Assembly (NCBI GenBank): GCA_961205875.1
Contig: OY540821.1
Location: 1,922,001 to 1,986,000, forward strand
Length of the DNA stretch: 64,000 nucleotides
Reading direction: 5' to 3'
DNA from: Sialis fuliginosa
Taxonomy: Eukaryota; Arthropoda; Insecta; Megaloptera; Sialidae
In this document: positions 22,298-34,628 of the stretch, in pieces
Layout of the letters: the number at the start of each line of letters is the position of its first letter
Numbering within the stretch: position 1 is the stretch's first letter
Made by a program: the position numbers and the translations under genes
The notes under the pieces: generated by a model
What the model saw: the letters and a program-made list of their open reading frames with translations, nothing else
Told to the model about the DNA's origin: nothing
The model's database searches: none

Positions 22298-23357
22298 ATG
22301 TTTATGTTTATATTTATGTTTATGTTTATGTTTATGTTTATGTTTATGTTTATGTTTATGTTTATGTTTATGTTTATGTTTATGTTTATGTTTATGTTTA
22401 TGTTTATGTTTATGTTTATGTTTATGTTTATGTTTATGTTTATGTTTATGTTTATGTTTATGTTTATGTTTATGTTTATGTTTATGTTTATGTTTATGTT
22501 TATGTTTATGTTTATGTTTTTGTTTATGTTTATGTTTATGTTTATGTTTATGTTTATGTTTATGTTTATGTTTATGTTTATGTTTATGTTTATGTTTATG
22601 TTTATGTTTATGTTTATGTTTATGTTTATGTTTATGTTTATGTTTATGTTTATGTTTATGTTTATGTTTATGTTTATGTTTATGTTTATGTTCATGATTA
22701 TGTTCATGTTCATGTTCATGTTCATGTTCATGTTCATGTTCATGTTCATGTTCATGTTCATGTTCATGTTCATGTTCATGTTCATGTTCATGTTCATGTT
22801 CATGTTCATGTTCATGTTCATGTTCATGTTCATGTTCATGTTTATGTTTATGTTTATGTTTATGTTTATGTTTATGTTTATGTTTATGTTTATGTTTATG
22901 TTTATGTTTATGTTTATGTTTAAATTTATGTTTATATTTTAGTTTAAGTTTATGTTTAAATTTATGTTAAAATTTATGTTTAAATTTATGTTTATATTTA
23001 CGTTTCAATTTGTGTTTAAATTTATGTTTAAATTTATGGTTAGGTTTATGTCTAAGTTTATGTTTAAGTTTATGTTTAAGTTTATGTTTAAATTTATGTT
23101 TAAATTAACGTTTTAATTTATGTTTAATTTTATGTTTAAATTTATGTTTAAATTAATGTTTAAATTTATGTTTATGTTTATGTTTAAATTTATGTTTTAG
23201 TTTTTGTTTAAATTTATGTTTATATTTTAGTTTAAGTTTATGTTTAAATTTATGTTTAAATTTATGTTTAAATTTATGTTTCAATTTGTGTTTAAATTTT
23301 TGTTTAAATTTATGGTTAAGTTAATGTTATGTCTAAGTTTATGTTTAAGTTTATGTT
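22298..23357 (+). repeat. TTTATG arm with homogeneous CATGTT block
   Basis: Pure (TTTATG)n to about 22688, then about 26 units of the variant CATGTT (22689-22842), then TTTATG again to 22920, then dodecamers. The solo LTR interrupts the arm at 23358. Confidence 0.95.
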
Positions 23358-24036
23358 TGATATGCCCCACCCAAAATCACAGACGCGCACCGGAAACCGA
23401 GCGCCATCTCACGACCAGAGACCGCTGACGCTCCGAGAAGAACGCCGACCGCCGAGAGACGTTCACCGCCACTGTGATGCCAACATTCACAGACGTGCAC
23501 CGGAAGCCGAGCGCCGTCTCACGACTAGACACAGCTTCCACCGCAAAGCCCGCCGTCATCTTCATGACGCCCAACCCAGCTTCCACCGAGAAGCCCACCG
23601 TCATCTTCATGACGCCTAGCACAGCTTCCACCGAGAAGCCCGCCGTCATCTTCATGACGCCAAACACAGTTTCCAGCGAGAAGCCCGCCGTCATCTTCAT
23701 GACGCCCAGCACAGCTTCCACCGCGAAGCCCGCCGTCATCCCAAATGACGCTCAACCCAGCTTCCACCGAGAAGCCCACCATTACACGAATGACGTCTGC
23801 CCCATTGACATCTTAAGGATCGCACCGGCCCAGCTGATCCCAACATCAGCCCAGCCGATTCCAACGACACTGGAATCCCCGTCGATCCCAGTCAAGACAG
23901 AAAAAACGCCCCCCCCCCCCCACCATTGTAAATAACTGTATAATTTGTATATAAAAATCAGCAACGAAATAAATATTCCTTCCTAAGCCAACATTGTTTT
24001 TATTTCTCGCTATAACACAAACGCGAGAGTAGAACA
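23358..24036 (+). mobile_element. Solo LTR of a Gypsy-type element, TSD TGTT
   Basis: 679 bp starting TGATATGCCCC and ending GAGAGTAGAACA, with TG...CA termini. It is flanked by TGTT on both sides (23354-23357 and 24037-24040), the 4-bp duplication usual for Gypsy elements. Both ends match the LTR ends of element 1 (TGATATGCCCC, TTGTTTTTATTTCTCGCTAT), but the body carries a different minisatellite, about 6 units of 45 bp at 23532-23770. A C14 tract lies near 23908 and AATAAA near 23968. No internal genes remain, consistent with LTR-LTR recombination. Confidence 0.88.
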
Positions 24037-25876
24037 TGTTTAAGTTTATGTTTAAATTTATGTTTAAATTTATGTTTAAATTTATGTTTAAGTTTATGTC
24101 TATGTTTATGTTTAAGTTTATTTTTGAATTTATGTTTATGTTTATGTTTAAATTTATGTTTTAATTTATGTTTAAGTTTATGTTTTAATTTATGTTTAAA
24201 TTTATGTTTAAATTTATGTTTAAATTAATATTTAAATTTATGTTTTAATTCATGGTTAATTTTATGTTTAAATTTATGTTTAATTTTTAGTTTAAGTTTA
24301 TGTGTAAATTTATGTTTAAATATATGTTTAAATTTATGTTTAAATTTATATTTAAGTTCATGTTTAAGTTTATGTTTAAATTTATGTTTAAATTTATGTT
24401 TAAATTAATATTTAAATTTATGTTTTAATTCATGGTTAATTTTATGTTTAAATTTATGTTTAATTTTTAGTTTAAGTTTATGTGTAAATTTATGTTTAAA
24501 TATATGTTTAAATTTATGTTTAAATTTATATTTAAGTTCATGTTTAAGTTTATGTTTAAATTTATGTTTAAATTTATGTTTAAATTTATGTTTAAATTTA
24601 TGTTTAAGTTTATGTTTTTGTATATGTAAAAAATAATTAACTTAAACATAAACTTAGACATAAACTTAAACATAAACTTAAACATAAATTTAAACATTAA
24701 TTTAAACATAAATTAAAACATAATCTTAAACTTAAATTTAAACATAAACTTGAACAAAAACAAAAATTTAAACATAAATTTAAACATGAATTTAAACATA
24801 AATTTAAACATGAATTTAAACATAAATTGGAATATAAATTTAAACATAAATTTAAACATAATTTAAAACATAAATTCAAACATAAACTTAGACATAAACT
24901 TAAACATAAACTTAAACATAAACTTAAACATAAATTTAAACATAAATTTAAACATAAATTTAAACATAAATTTAAACATAAATTAGAACATAATATTAAA
25001 CATAAATTTAACATAAAATTAAACATAAAATAAAACGTAAATTTAAGCATAAATTTAAACATAAATTAAAACGTAAATTTAAGCATAAATTTAAACATAA
25101 ATTTAAACATAAATTTAAACATAAATTTAAACATAAATTCAAACATAAATTTAAACATAAATTTAAACATAAATTTAAACATAAATTTAAACATAAATTT
25201 AAACATAAATTTAAAGATAAATTTAAACATAAATTTAAACATAAATTCAAACATGAATTTAAACATAAATTTAAACATAAATTAAAACATAAATTCAAAT
25301 ATAAACATAGACATAAACTTAAACATAAACTTAAACATAAATTTTAACATAAACTTAAACATAAACTTAAACATAAATTTAAACATAAATTAAAACATAA
25401 AATTAAACATAAATTAAAACGTAAATTTAAGCATAAAATTAAACATAAATTAAAACGTAAATTTAAGCATAAATTTAAACATAAATTTAAACATAAATTT
25501 AAACATAAAATTAAACATAAATTAAAATGTAAATTTAAGCATAAATTTAAACATAAATTTAAACATAAATTTAAACATAAATTTAAACATAAATTCAAAC
25601 ATAAATTTAAACATAAATTTAAACATAAATTAAAACATAAATTCAAACATAAACTTAGACATAAACTTAAACATAAACCTAAACATAAACTTAAACATAA
25701 ACTTAAACATAAATTTAAACATAAACTTAAACATAAACTTAAACATAAATTTAAACATAAATTTAAACATAAATTTAAACATAAATTTAAACATAAATTC
25801 AAACATAAATTTAAACATAAATTTAAACATAAATTTAAACATAAATTTAAACTTAAACTTAAATATAAATTCAAAC
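24037..25876. repeat. Inverted satellite arms (TTTATG then CATAAA)
   Basis: TTTATG dodecamers to about 24636, including a tandem duplication of about 180 bp (24220-24400 and 24400-24580). The flip is at TATGTAAAAAATAATTAACT. CATAAA dodecamers then run to spacer 8. The whole block recurs at 26777-28712. Confidence 0.93.
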
Positions 25877-26206
25877 ATTAATAAAAATATAAAAATTAAC
25901 AAATCAGTCTATTTCAAAAGATTTAAAATAATTATTTTTAATTGTAAAAACGAATTAAGTCGAAAATCATCATTTCACTCAAATTACATCAAATAATGTC
26001 AATACTGATTATTTTAGACACTAAATTTCCGATAAGTATCCAAACTGATGGAATTGATTTAAAATAATTTGATCCGATTGTTATTGGTACGAATCGAGAC
26101 GTTTATTATCAAAATACACCGATTTAATACAAATCGAGTCGATTTGAAGATGTTATAAGTTTATTTACGTGGATGATTTAGTTTATGTTTAATCTTTTGC
26201 TAATGT
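25877..26206 (-). repeat. Spacer 8 (orientation A)
   Basis: Full-length copy, ACATTAATAAAAATATAAAA to TTTAATCTTTTGCTAATG, containing the AAATCGAGTCGATTT dyad near 26135. Spacers 8-11 are nearly identical. Confidence 0.95.
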
Positions 26207-26586
26207 ATGTTTAAGTTTATGTTTATGTTTATGTTTATGTTTATGTTTATGTTTATGTTTATGTTTATGTTTATGTTTATGTTTATGTTTATGTTTATGT
26301 TTATGTTTATGTTTATGTTTATGTTTATGTTTATGTTTATGTTTATGTTTATGTTTATGTTTATGTTTATGTTTATGTTTATGTTTATGTTTATGTTTAT
26401 GTTTATGTTTATGTTTATGTTTAAGTTAATGTTTACGTTTATGTTTATGTTAATGTTTATGTTTATATTTAAGTTTATGTTTAAGTTTATGTTTAAATTT
26501 ATGTTTCAATTTATGTTTAAATTAATGTTTAAATTTATGTTTAAATTTATGTTTAAATTTATGTTTAAAATAATTGTTTAAATTTA
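26207..26586 (+). repeat. TTTATG arm, ends in duplication breakpoint
   Basis: Pure hexamers to about 26420, then TTAATGTTTACG and dodecamers, ending at AATTTA where LTR sequence begins abruptly. Confidence 0.95.
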
Positions 26587-26776
26587 CAGCCCAGCCGATT
26601 CCAACGACACTGGAATCCCCGTCGATCCCAGTCAAGACAGAAAAAACGCCCCCCCCCCCCCACCATTGTAAATAACTGTATAATTTGTATATAAAAATCA
26701 GCAACGAAATAAATATTCCTTCCTAAGCCAACATTGTTTTTATTTCTCGCTATAACACAAACGCGAGAGTAGAACA
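26587..26776 (+). mobile_element. Duplicated 3' fragment of the solo LTR
   Basis: Same sequence as 23847-24036 (offset exactly 2740), including the C14 tract and the terminal AGAACA followed by TGTT. The downstream satellite also matches 24037 onward. This is therefore part of a segmental duplication, not a second insertion. Confidence 0.92.
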
Positions 26777-28712
26777 TGTTTAAGTTTATGTTTAAATTTA
26801 TGTTTAAATTTATGTTTAAATTTATGTTTAAGTTTATGTCTATGTTTATGTTTAAGTTTATTTTTGAATTTATGTTTATGTTTATGTTTAAATTTATGTT
26901 TTAATTTATGTTTAAGTTTATGTTTTAATTTATGTTTAAATTTATGTTTAAATTTATGTTTAAATTAATATTTAAATTTATGTTTTAATTCATGGTTAAT
27001 TTTATGTTTAAATTTATGTTTAATTTTTAGTTTAAGTTTATGTGTAAATTTATGTTTAAATATATGTTTAAATTTATGTTTAAATTTATATTTAAGTTCA
27101 TGTTTAAGTTTATGTTTAAATTTATGTTTAAATTTATGTTTAAATTAATATTTAAATTTATGTTTTAATTCATGGTTAATTTTATGTTTAAATTTATGTT
27201 TAATTTTTAGTTTAAGTTTATGTGTAAATTTATGTTTAAATATATGTTTAAATTTATGTTTAAATTTATATTTAAGTTCATGTTTAAGTTTATGTTTAAA
27301 TTTATGTTTAAATTTATGTTTAAGTTTATGTTTTTGTATATGTAAAAAATAATTAACTTAAACATAAACTTAGACATAAACTTAAACATAAACTTAAACA
27401 TAAATTTAAACATTAATTTAAACATAAATTAAAACATAATCTTAAACTTAAATTTAAACATAAATTTAAACATAAACTTGAACAAAAACAAAAATTTAAA
27501 CATAAATTTAAACATGAATTTAAACATAAATTTAAACATGAATTTAAACATAAATTGGAATATAAATTTAAACATAAATTTAAACATAATTTAAAACATA
27601 AATTCAAACATAAACTTAGACATAAACTTAAACATAAACTTAAACATAAACTTAAACATAAATTTAAACATAAATTTAAACATAAATTTAAACATAAATT
27701 TAAACATAAATTAGAACATAATATTAAACATAAATTTTACATAAAATTAAACATAAAATAAAACGTAAATTTAAGCATAAATTTAAACATAAATTAAAAC
27801 GTAAATTTAAGCATAAATTTAAACATAAATTTAAACATAAATTTAAACATAAATTTAAACATAAATTCAAACATAAATTTAAACATAAATTTAAACATAA
27901 ATTTAAACATAAATTTAAACATAAATTTAAACATAAATTTAAAGATAAATTTAAACATAAATTTAAACATAAATTCAAACATGAATTTAAACATAAATTT
28001 AAACATAAATTAAAACATAAATTCAAATATAAACATAGACATAAACTTAAACATAAACTTAAACATAAATTTTAACATAAACTTAAACATAAACTTAAAC
28101 ATAAATTTAAACATAAATTAAAACATAAAATTAAACATAAATTAAAACGTAAATTTAAGCATAAAATTAAACATAAATTAAAACGTAAATTTAAGCATAA
28201 ATTTAAACATAAATTTAAACATAAATTTAAACATAAAATTAAACATAAATTAAAATGTAAATTTAAGCATAAATTTAAACATAAATTTAAACATAAATTT
28301 AAACATAAATTTAAACATAAATTCAAACATAAATTTAAACATAAATTTAAACATAAATTAAAACATAAATTCAAACATAAACTTAGACATAAACTTAAAC
28401 ATAAACCTAAACATAAACTTAAACATAAACTTAAACATAAATTTAAACATAAACTTAAACATAAACTTAAACATAAATTTAAACATAAATTAAAACGTAA
28501 ATTTAAGCATAAATTTAAACATAAATTTAAACATAAATTTAAACATAAATTTAAACATAAATTCAAACATAAATTTAAACATAAATTTAAACATAAATTT
28601 AAACATAAATTTAAACATAAATTTAAACATAAATTCAAACATAAATTTAAACATAAATTTAAACATAAATTTAAACATAAATTTAAACTTAAACTTAAAT
28701 ATAAATTCAAAC
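26777..28712. repeat. Duplicated inverted satellite arms
   Basis: Copy of 24037-25876 with the same variants in the same order. Length differences against the first copy are about -12 and +108 bp, both multiples of the 12-bp unit. Confidence 0.93.
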
Positions 28713-29042
28713 ATTAATAAAAATATAAAAATTAACAAATCAGTCTATTTCAAAAGATTTAAAATAATTATTTTTAATTGTAAAAACGAATTAAGTCGAA
28801 AATCATCATTTCACTCAAATTACATCAAATAATGTCAATACTGATTATTTTAGACACTAAATTTCCGATAAGTATCCAAACTGATGGAATTGATTTAAAA
28901 TAATTTGATCCGATTGTTATTGGTACGAATCGAGACGTTTATTATCAAAATACACCGATTTAATACAAATCGAGTCGATTTGAAGATGTTATAAGTTTAT
29001 TTACGTGGATGATTTAGTTTATGTTTAATCTTTTGCTAATGT
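28713..29042 (-). repeat. Spacer 9 (orientation A)
   Basis: Copy of spacer 8 at offset 2836, apparently identical. Confidence 0.95.
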
Positions 29043-30744
29043 ATGTTTAAGTTTATGTTTATGTTTATGTTTATGTTTATGTTTATGTTTATGTTTACGT
29101 TTATGTTTATGTTTATGTTTATGTTTATGTTTATGTTTATGTTTATGTTTATGTTTATGTTTATGTTTATGTTTATGTTTATGTTTATGTTTATGTTTAT
29201 GTTTATGTTTATGTTTATGTTTATGTTTATGTTTATGTTTATGTTTATGTTTATGTTTATGTTTATGTTTATGTTTATGTTTATGTTTATGTTTATGTTT
29301 AAGTTAATGTTTACGTTTATGTTTATGTTAATGTTTATGTTTATATTTAAGTTTATGTTTAAGTTTATGTTTAAATTTATGTTTCAATTTATGTTTAAAT
29401 TAATGTTTAAATTTATGTTTAAATTTATGTTTAAATTTATGTTTAAAATAATTGTTTAAATTTAAGTTTATGTTTTAATTTATGTCTAAATTTAAACATA
29501 AATTTATACATAAATTTAAACATAAATTTAAACATAAAATTTAACATAAATTAAAAAAAAAATTTAAACATAAATTTAAACATAAATTTAAACATAAACT
29601 TAAACATAAATTAAAACATAAATTTAAACATAAATTAAAACATAAATTTAAATAAAATTTAAACATAAATTTAAACATAAATTTAAACATAAATTTAAAC
29701 ATAAATTTAAATATTAATTTAAACATAAATTTAAACATAAATTTAAACATAAATTAAAACATAAATTTAAACATAAATTTAAACATAAATTTAAATATAA
29801 ATTTAAACATAAATTAAAACATAAACATAAACATAAACTTAAACATAAATTTAAACATAAATTTAAACATAAATTTAAACATAAATTTAAACATAAATTT
29901 AAACATAAATTTAAACATAAATTTAAACATAAATTTAAACATAAATTAAAACATAAATTTAAACATAAATTTTAAGATAAATTTAAACATAAATTTTAAC
30001 ATAAATTTAAACATAAATTAAAACATAAACTTAAACATAAACTTAAACATAAATTTAAACATAAATTTAAACATAAATTTAAACATAAATTTAAACATAA
30101 ATTTAAACATAAATTTAAACATAAATTCAAACATGAATTTAAACATAAATTTAAACATAAATTAAAACATAAATTCAAATATAAACATAGACATAAACTT
30201 AAACATAAACTTAAACATAAATATTAACATAAACTTAAACATAAACTTAAACATAAATTTAAACATAAATTAAAACATAAAATTAAACATAAATTAAAAC
30301 GTAAATTTAAGCATAAAATTAAACATAAATTAAAACGTAAATTTAAGCATAAATTTAAACATAAATTTAAACATAAATTTAAACATAAAATTAAACATAA
30401 ATTAAAATGTAAATTTAAGCATAAATTTAAACATAAATTTAAACATAAATTTAAACATAAATTCAAACATAAATTTAAACATAAATTTAAACATAAATTA
30501 AAACATAAATTCAAACATAAACTTAGACATAAACTTAAACATAAACCTAAACATAAACTTAAACATAAACTTAAACATAAATTTAAACATAAACTTAAAC
30601 ATAAACTTAAACATAAATTTAAACATAAATTTAAACATAAATTTAAACATAAATTTAAACATAAATTCAAACATAAATTTAAACATAAACTTAAACATAA
30701 ATTTAAACATAAATTTAAACTTAAACTTAAATATAAATTCAAAC
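29043..30744. repeat. Inverted satellite arms (TTTATG then CATAAA)
   Basis: Pure TTTATG with one TTTACG, dodecamers, then the conserved flip TTTATGTCTAAATTTAAACA near 29483, then CATAAA dodecamers to spacer 10. The right part repeats the variant order of 27990-28712. Confidence 0.93.
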
Positions 30745-31074
30745 ATTAATAAAAATATAAAAATTAACAAATCAGTCTATTTCAAAAGATTTAAAATAAT
30801 TATTTTTAATTGTAAAAACGAATTAAGTCGAAAATCATCATTTCACTCAAATTACATCAAATAATGTCAATACTGATTATTTTAGACACTAAATTTCCGA
30901 TAAGTATCCAAACTGATGGAATTGATTAAAAATAATTTGATCCGATTGTTATTGGTACGAATCGAGACGTTTATTATCAAAATACACCGATTTAATACAA
31001 ATCGAGTCGATTTGAAGATGTTATAAGTTTATTTACGTGGATGATTTAGTTTATGTTTAATCTTTTGCTAATGT
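30745..31074 (-). repeat. Spacer 10 (orientation A)
   Basis: Copy of spacer 9 at offset 2032, with a single difference noted (GATTAAAAATAATTTG for GATTTAAAATAATTTG). Confidence 0.95.
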
Positions 31075-32356
31075 ATGTTTAAGTTTATGTTTATGTTTAT
31101 GTTTATGTTTATGTTTATGTTTATGTTTATGTTTATGTTTATGTTTATGTTTATGTTTATGTTTATGTTTATGTTTATGTTTATGTTTATGTTTATGTTT
31201 ATGTTTATGTTTATGTTTATGTTTATGTTTATGTTTATGTTTATGTTTTTGTTTATGTTTATGTTTATGTTTATGTTTATGTTTATGTTTATGTTTATGT
31301 TTATGTTTAAGTTAATGTTTACGTTTATGTTTATGTTAATGTTTATGTTTATATTTAAGTTTATGTTTAAGTTTATGTTTAAATTTATGTTTCAATTTAT
31401 GTTTAAATTAATGTTTAAATTTATGTTTAAATTTATGTTTAAATTTATGTTTAAAATGAATGTTTAAATTTAAGTTTATGTTTTAATTTATGTCTAAATT
31501 TAAACATAAATTTATACATAAATTTAAACATAAATTTAAACATAAAATTTAACATAAATTTAAAAAAAAATTTAAACATAAATTAAAACATAAATTTAAA
31601 CATAAACTTAAACATAAATTAAAACATAAATTTAAACATAAATTAAAACATAAATTTAAATAAAATTTAAACATAAATTTAAACATAAATTTAAACATAT
31701 ATATAAACATAAATTTAAGTATAAATTTAAACATAAATTTAAACATAAATTTAAACATAAATTAAAACATAAATTTAAACATAAATTTAAACATAAATTT
31801 AAATATAAATTTAAACATAAATTAAAACATAAACTTAAACATAAACTTAAACATAAATTTAAACATAAATTTAAACATAAATTTAAACATAAATTTAAAC
31901 ATAAATTTAAACATAAATTTAAACATAAATTTAAACATAAATTTAAACATTAATTAAAACATAAATTTAAACATAAATTTTAACATAAATTTAAACATAA
32001 ATTTTAACATAAATTTAAACATAAATTAAAACATAAACTTAAACATAAACTTAAACATAAATTTAAACATAAATTTAAACATAAATTTAAACATAAATTT
32101 AAACATAAATTTAAACATAAATTTAAACATAAATTCAAACATGAATTTAAACATAAATTTAAACATAAATTAAAACATAAATTCAAATATAAACATAGAC
32201 ATAAACTTAAACATAAACTTAAACATAAATTTTAACATAAACTTAAACATAAACTTAAACATAAATTTAAACATAAATTAAAACATAAAATTAAACATAA
32301 ATTAAAACGTAAATTTAAGCATAAAATTAAACATAAATTAAAACGTAAATTTAAGC
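31075..32356. repeat. Inverted satellite arms, interrupted by Gypsy 2
   Basis: TTTATG arm with one TTTTTG hexamer near 31245, flip at about 31490, CATAAA arm ending TTTAAGC at 32356. The arm resumes with AAGCATAAATTT at 38473. Confidence 0.95.
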
Positions 32357-33092
32357 TGTGACAGCACAGAATGAAACATCGTTATTTTAATCTATTACAT
32401 AAGTTTTAATCATACTTCGATAAATTTTATCAAATAAATTATATAACTACTGATATAAAAGCCGACCCAAAAATGGAGAGAATTCAGTAACTATTCAGTA
32501 GTGACTGAGTAGACAGCCAGGGTTTCGTGCTACAGTCTGCAGTGTTTCATAAAGGTACATATTTTCTGTATTATATTGTCAGTGATTTTATTTTCGGCGA
32601 GCCAAGCTAGCTATCATCCAGCGACCGAGAAGTTACGCAGTGTTGGTGGTACGCTCTGTCTTCGGCTTGAAGAAGAGTCCGAGCCAGCTCGGAGATTACC
32701 AACGTCGCGGAACGAGGATTTTAGGAGTGGTGGTCCACCTAATTTCCCTTTCTGGTGATCCAGGATCTGCTCGTTGGAGGTGTAACGGCTTGAGGCTGCC
32801 GAAGCCATCAGTGACTATTTTTGTTTGTTATATTTCTTTTTTTTTGTGAGCAGAATATTGCGAACTTTACTCTGGTTGTTGTGTATATATTTTTTTTATT
32901 GATATATATTTTTTTTGAATATACTTTTATTATTGAACCTATATATTTTATTTTTCGTAGTTTTAGATTAAAATTACGTGGCGCCCTTCTGGCACCTCGA
33001 CACTCCCTTCCTGTCCGTCCGAACGTCGAACCACCCCGTCTCCACTGTGCTACGCCGAGGCAAACTATTTCTATTTACCGATAGTGGTAATA
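32357..33092 (+). repeat. 5' LTR of Gypsy element 2
   Basis: Starts TGTGACAGCACAG and ends GTGGTAATA. The end is TA instead of the usual CA, but it is fixed by the target duplication after the 3' copy. Short open frames in it recur identically in the 3' LTR and are not called genes. Confidence 0.95.
32454..32488 (+). promoter_or_regulatory. Predicted LTR core promoter (TATA plus Inr)
   Basis: TATAAAA at 32454-32460, followed 30 nt downstream by TCAGT at 32484-32488, an arthropod-type initiator. Spacing and order fit RNA polymerase II initiation near 32485, which would define the U3/R border. Confidence 0.6.
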
Positions 33093-33098
33093 GAATTT

Positions 33099-33117
33099 TG
33101 GCGCCCAACGTGGGGCT
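33099..33117 (+). other. Primer-binding site, tRNA-Lys(CUU) type
   Basis: TGGCGCCCAACGTGGGGCT lies 6 nt after the 5' LTR. It is complementary to the 3' end of insect tRNA-Lys(CUU) with its CCA, as I recall that tRNA. It is the start of minus-strand DNA synthesis. Confidence 0.8.
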
Positions 33118-33254
33118 TGGCCGACTGCGTGAGCAGGTGGATAACGTTTGTGTGTTCGGACGATTGGAGGTAGTGTCGCGGGTACGTTTTTCTAATTGTG
33201 TTAATTTTTTTGTTTTGTTTCACTGTATTTTTGTTGATATATATAGTTTCAATA

Positions 33255-34586
33255 ATGTCATATAAGTTAGACATAGATAGGTTAGCGAAGGATGAGTTAT
33301 GTTATGAGTTATTGGTGAGAGGTTTCGTCGAGGTCGGTACGGTTGAGGAAATGCGCAAGTGTTTGCGGCAGGTGTTGCGAAGGGAGAAAGATGGCCAATC
33401 GCTGACCTACCCTCAATTCGATATCGATCTCGATGAGGAATTTGAAACCTGCAGTAACAAAGTCCAAGAAATCGCGGTTTTGATTGGCCAATTTCAAGGG
33501 CAGAAAACTAGTGGGGAGTACAAAAAAATCGAGTCTAAGTTAGCTCACCTGATTGACAGGGTCGATCGATTCGATAATTCTGATCGAGATAACGCGGTAA
33601 GACGGTCCAAACTTTTGAGCAAGATCTTAGCATTAGGTGCGGATCTTGAATCAAAGGTTGGAACCGCCCCCAACATTGATGATGTGTTAAATGTAACTCA
33701 CATAAATTTGAATAACCCCGCCAGTAATGACGCTCATAACACGACCATCCTGGATCTAGATCCAATAGAATTAGATGTTAAACTTAGACATAGTCAATAT
33801 TGTAAATCTGTGCCAGTGTCAAAGTGGGACTTAAAGTTCAGTGGTGATTCTGGTACCATTAGTGTGTGTGCGTTTCTTGAACGTGTCGACGAATTAAAGG
33901 TCGCGCGTAACGTCGATGATGTGCAACTGTGGAGTTCAGCCGTAGATCTGTTTACGGGCTCTGCATTGGTCTGGTTTCGAGCAGTGCGTCACAGCATCCG
34001 TTCGTGGGCGGGACTTCGACAGAAGCTAAAGGAGCAATTCCAGCCCTTTGATTACGATGACCGCTTGTGGATCGAAATCAAGCAGAGGACCCAAGGACCG
34101 GACGAGCCCATAGGCATATACATCGCCGTCATGGTCAACTTATTCGCTAGGTTGAGCGAAAATGTTACAGAATCTGCTAAACTTAAGATTCTAATGCAGA
34201 ATATCTCCCCATTCTACCAGGAGAGATTATGTCTGGTGACAGTCAACACCATCGACGAGTTGCTGTCATACGGACGACGCTTAGAACGAACCAAGTCATC
34301 CGTAGAGTCGTTCCGAACGCCGAGCACCTCGGGTAGTTTCCTGGAACCCGACCTGGCTTACCATCGTACCAGTCGAGGGAAGTCATATGCAGTCAACGCC
34401 GTTGCTGACAATCCATCGTCCAAGGCATGCTGGAACTGTCAAAAATCCGGCCATGCATTTAAAAATTGTCAGTCTCCGCGGTCGATGTTCTGTTACGGCT
34501 GTGGAAAGAAAAACGTCGTGAAGGGTTCCTGTCCTTGCTGCAAGAGTCGTAAGGCTTCAGCAAAAAACGACAATACGGGTCATTAG
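33255..34586 (+). CDS. gag: Gag of Gypsy element 2
   Basis: Structural protein of the retrotransposon particle, 443 residues from the chosen ATG (MSYKLDIDRLAKDELCYELL). An upstream in-frame ATG at 33198 would add 19 hydrophobic residues encoded by leader-like AT-rich DNA, so I prefer 33255. The middle is a retrotransposon-gag capsid region (FSGDSG, ALVWFRAV, LRQKLKEQF). The C-terminus has a CCHC zinc knuckle (C392, C395, H400, C405) and a second knuckle-like motif (C413, C416, C426) with Val at 421 where His is expected. The last codons hold the slippery heptamer. Stop TAG at 34584-34586. No internal stop. Confidence 0.92.
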   Translation: MSYKLDIDRLAKDELCYELLVRGFVEVGTVEEMRKCLRQVLRREKDGQSLTYPQFDIDLDEEFETCSNKVQEIAVLIGQFQGQKTSGEYKKIESKLAHLIDRVDRFDNSDRDNAVRRSKLLSKILALGADLESKVGTAPNIDDVLNVTHINLNNPASNDAHNTTILDLDPIELDVKLRHSQYCKSVPVSKWDLKFSGDSGTISVCAFLERVDELKVARNVDDVQLWSSAVDLFTGSALVWFRAVRHSIRSWAGLRQKLKEQFQPFDYDDRLWIEIKQRTQGPDEPIGIYIAVMVNLFARLSENVTESAKLKILMQNISPFYQERLCLVTVNTIDELLSYGRRLERTKSSVESFRTPSTSGSFLEPDLAYHRTSRGKSYAVNAVADNPSSKACWNCQKSGHAFKNCQSPRSMFCYGCGKKNVVKGSCPCCKSRKASAKNDNTGH

Positions 34587-34628
34587 ACAGCCGTATGATG
34601 ACCTCAAAATCTTCCCACAAGTCGGCTG
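34562..34628 (+). promoter_or_regulatory. Predicted -1 ribosomal frameshift signal (slip site and pseudoknot)
   Basis: A AAA AAC at 34562-34568 is in the exact gag phase (GCA AAA AAC) for -1 slippage, and the shifted frame is pol. After an 8-nt spacer, GGGTCATT (34577-34584) pairs with GATGACCT (34597-34604), 8 pairs with G-U at both ends. Six loop bases, CAGCCG (34588-34593), pair perfectly with CGGCTG (34623-34628). Together this is an H-type pseudoknot. The gag stop lies within the structure. Confidence 0.82.

Noticed and set aside
26587-26776. Independent insertion of a second solo LTR
   Set aside because: Its right flank matches the satellite after the first LTR and the offset is constant at 2740, which shows duplication of an existing LTR.
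34550-34595. Gag-Pol frame break in Gypsy 2 as a disabling mutation
   Set aside because: The break coincides with an in-phase A AAA AAC heptamer and a pseudoknot, so it is better explained as programmed recoding.
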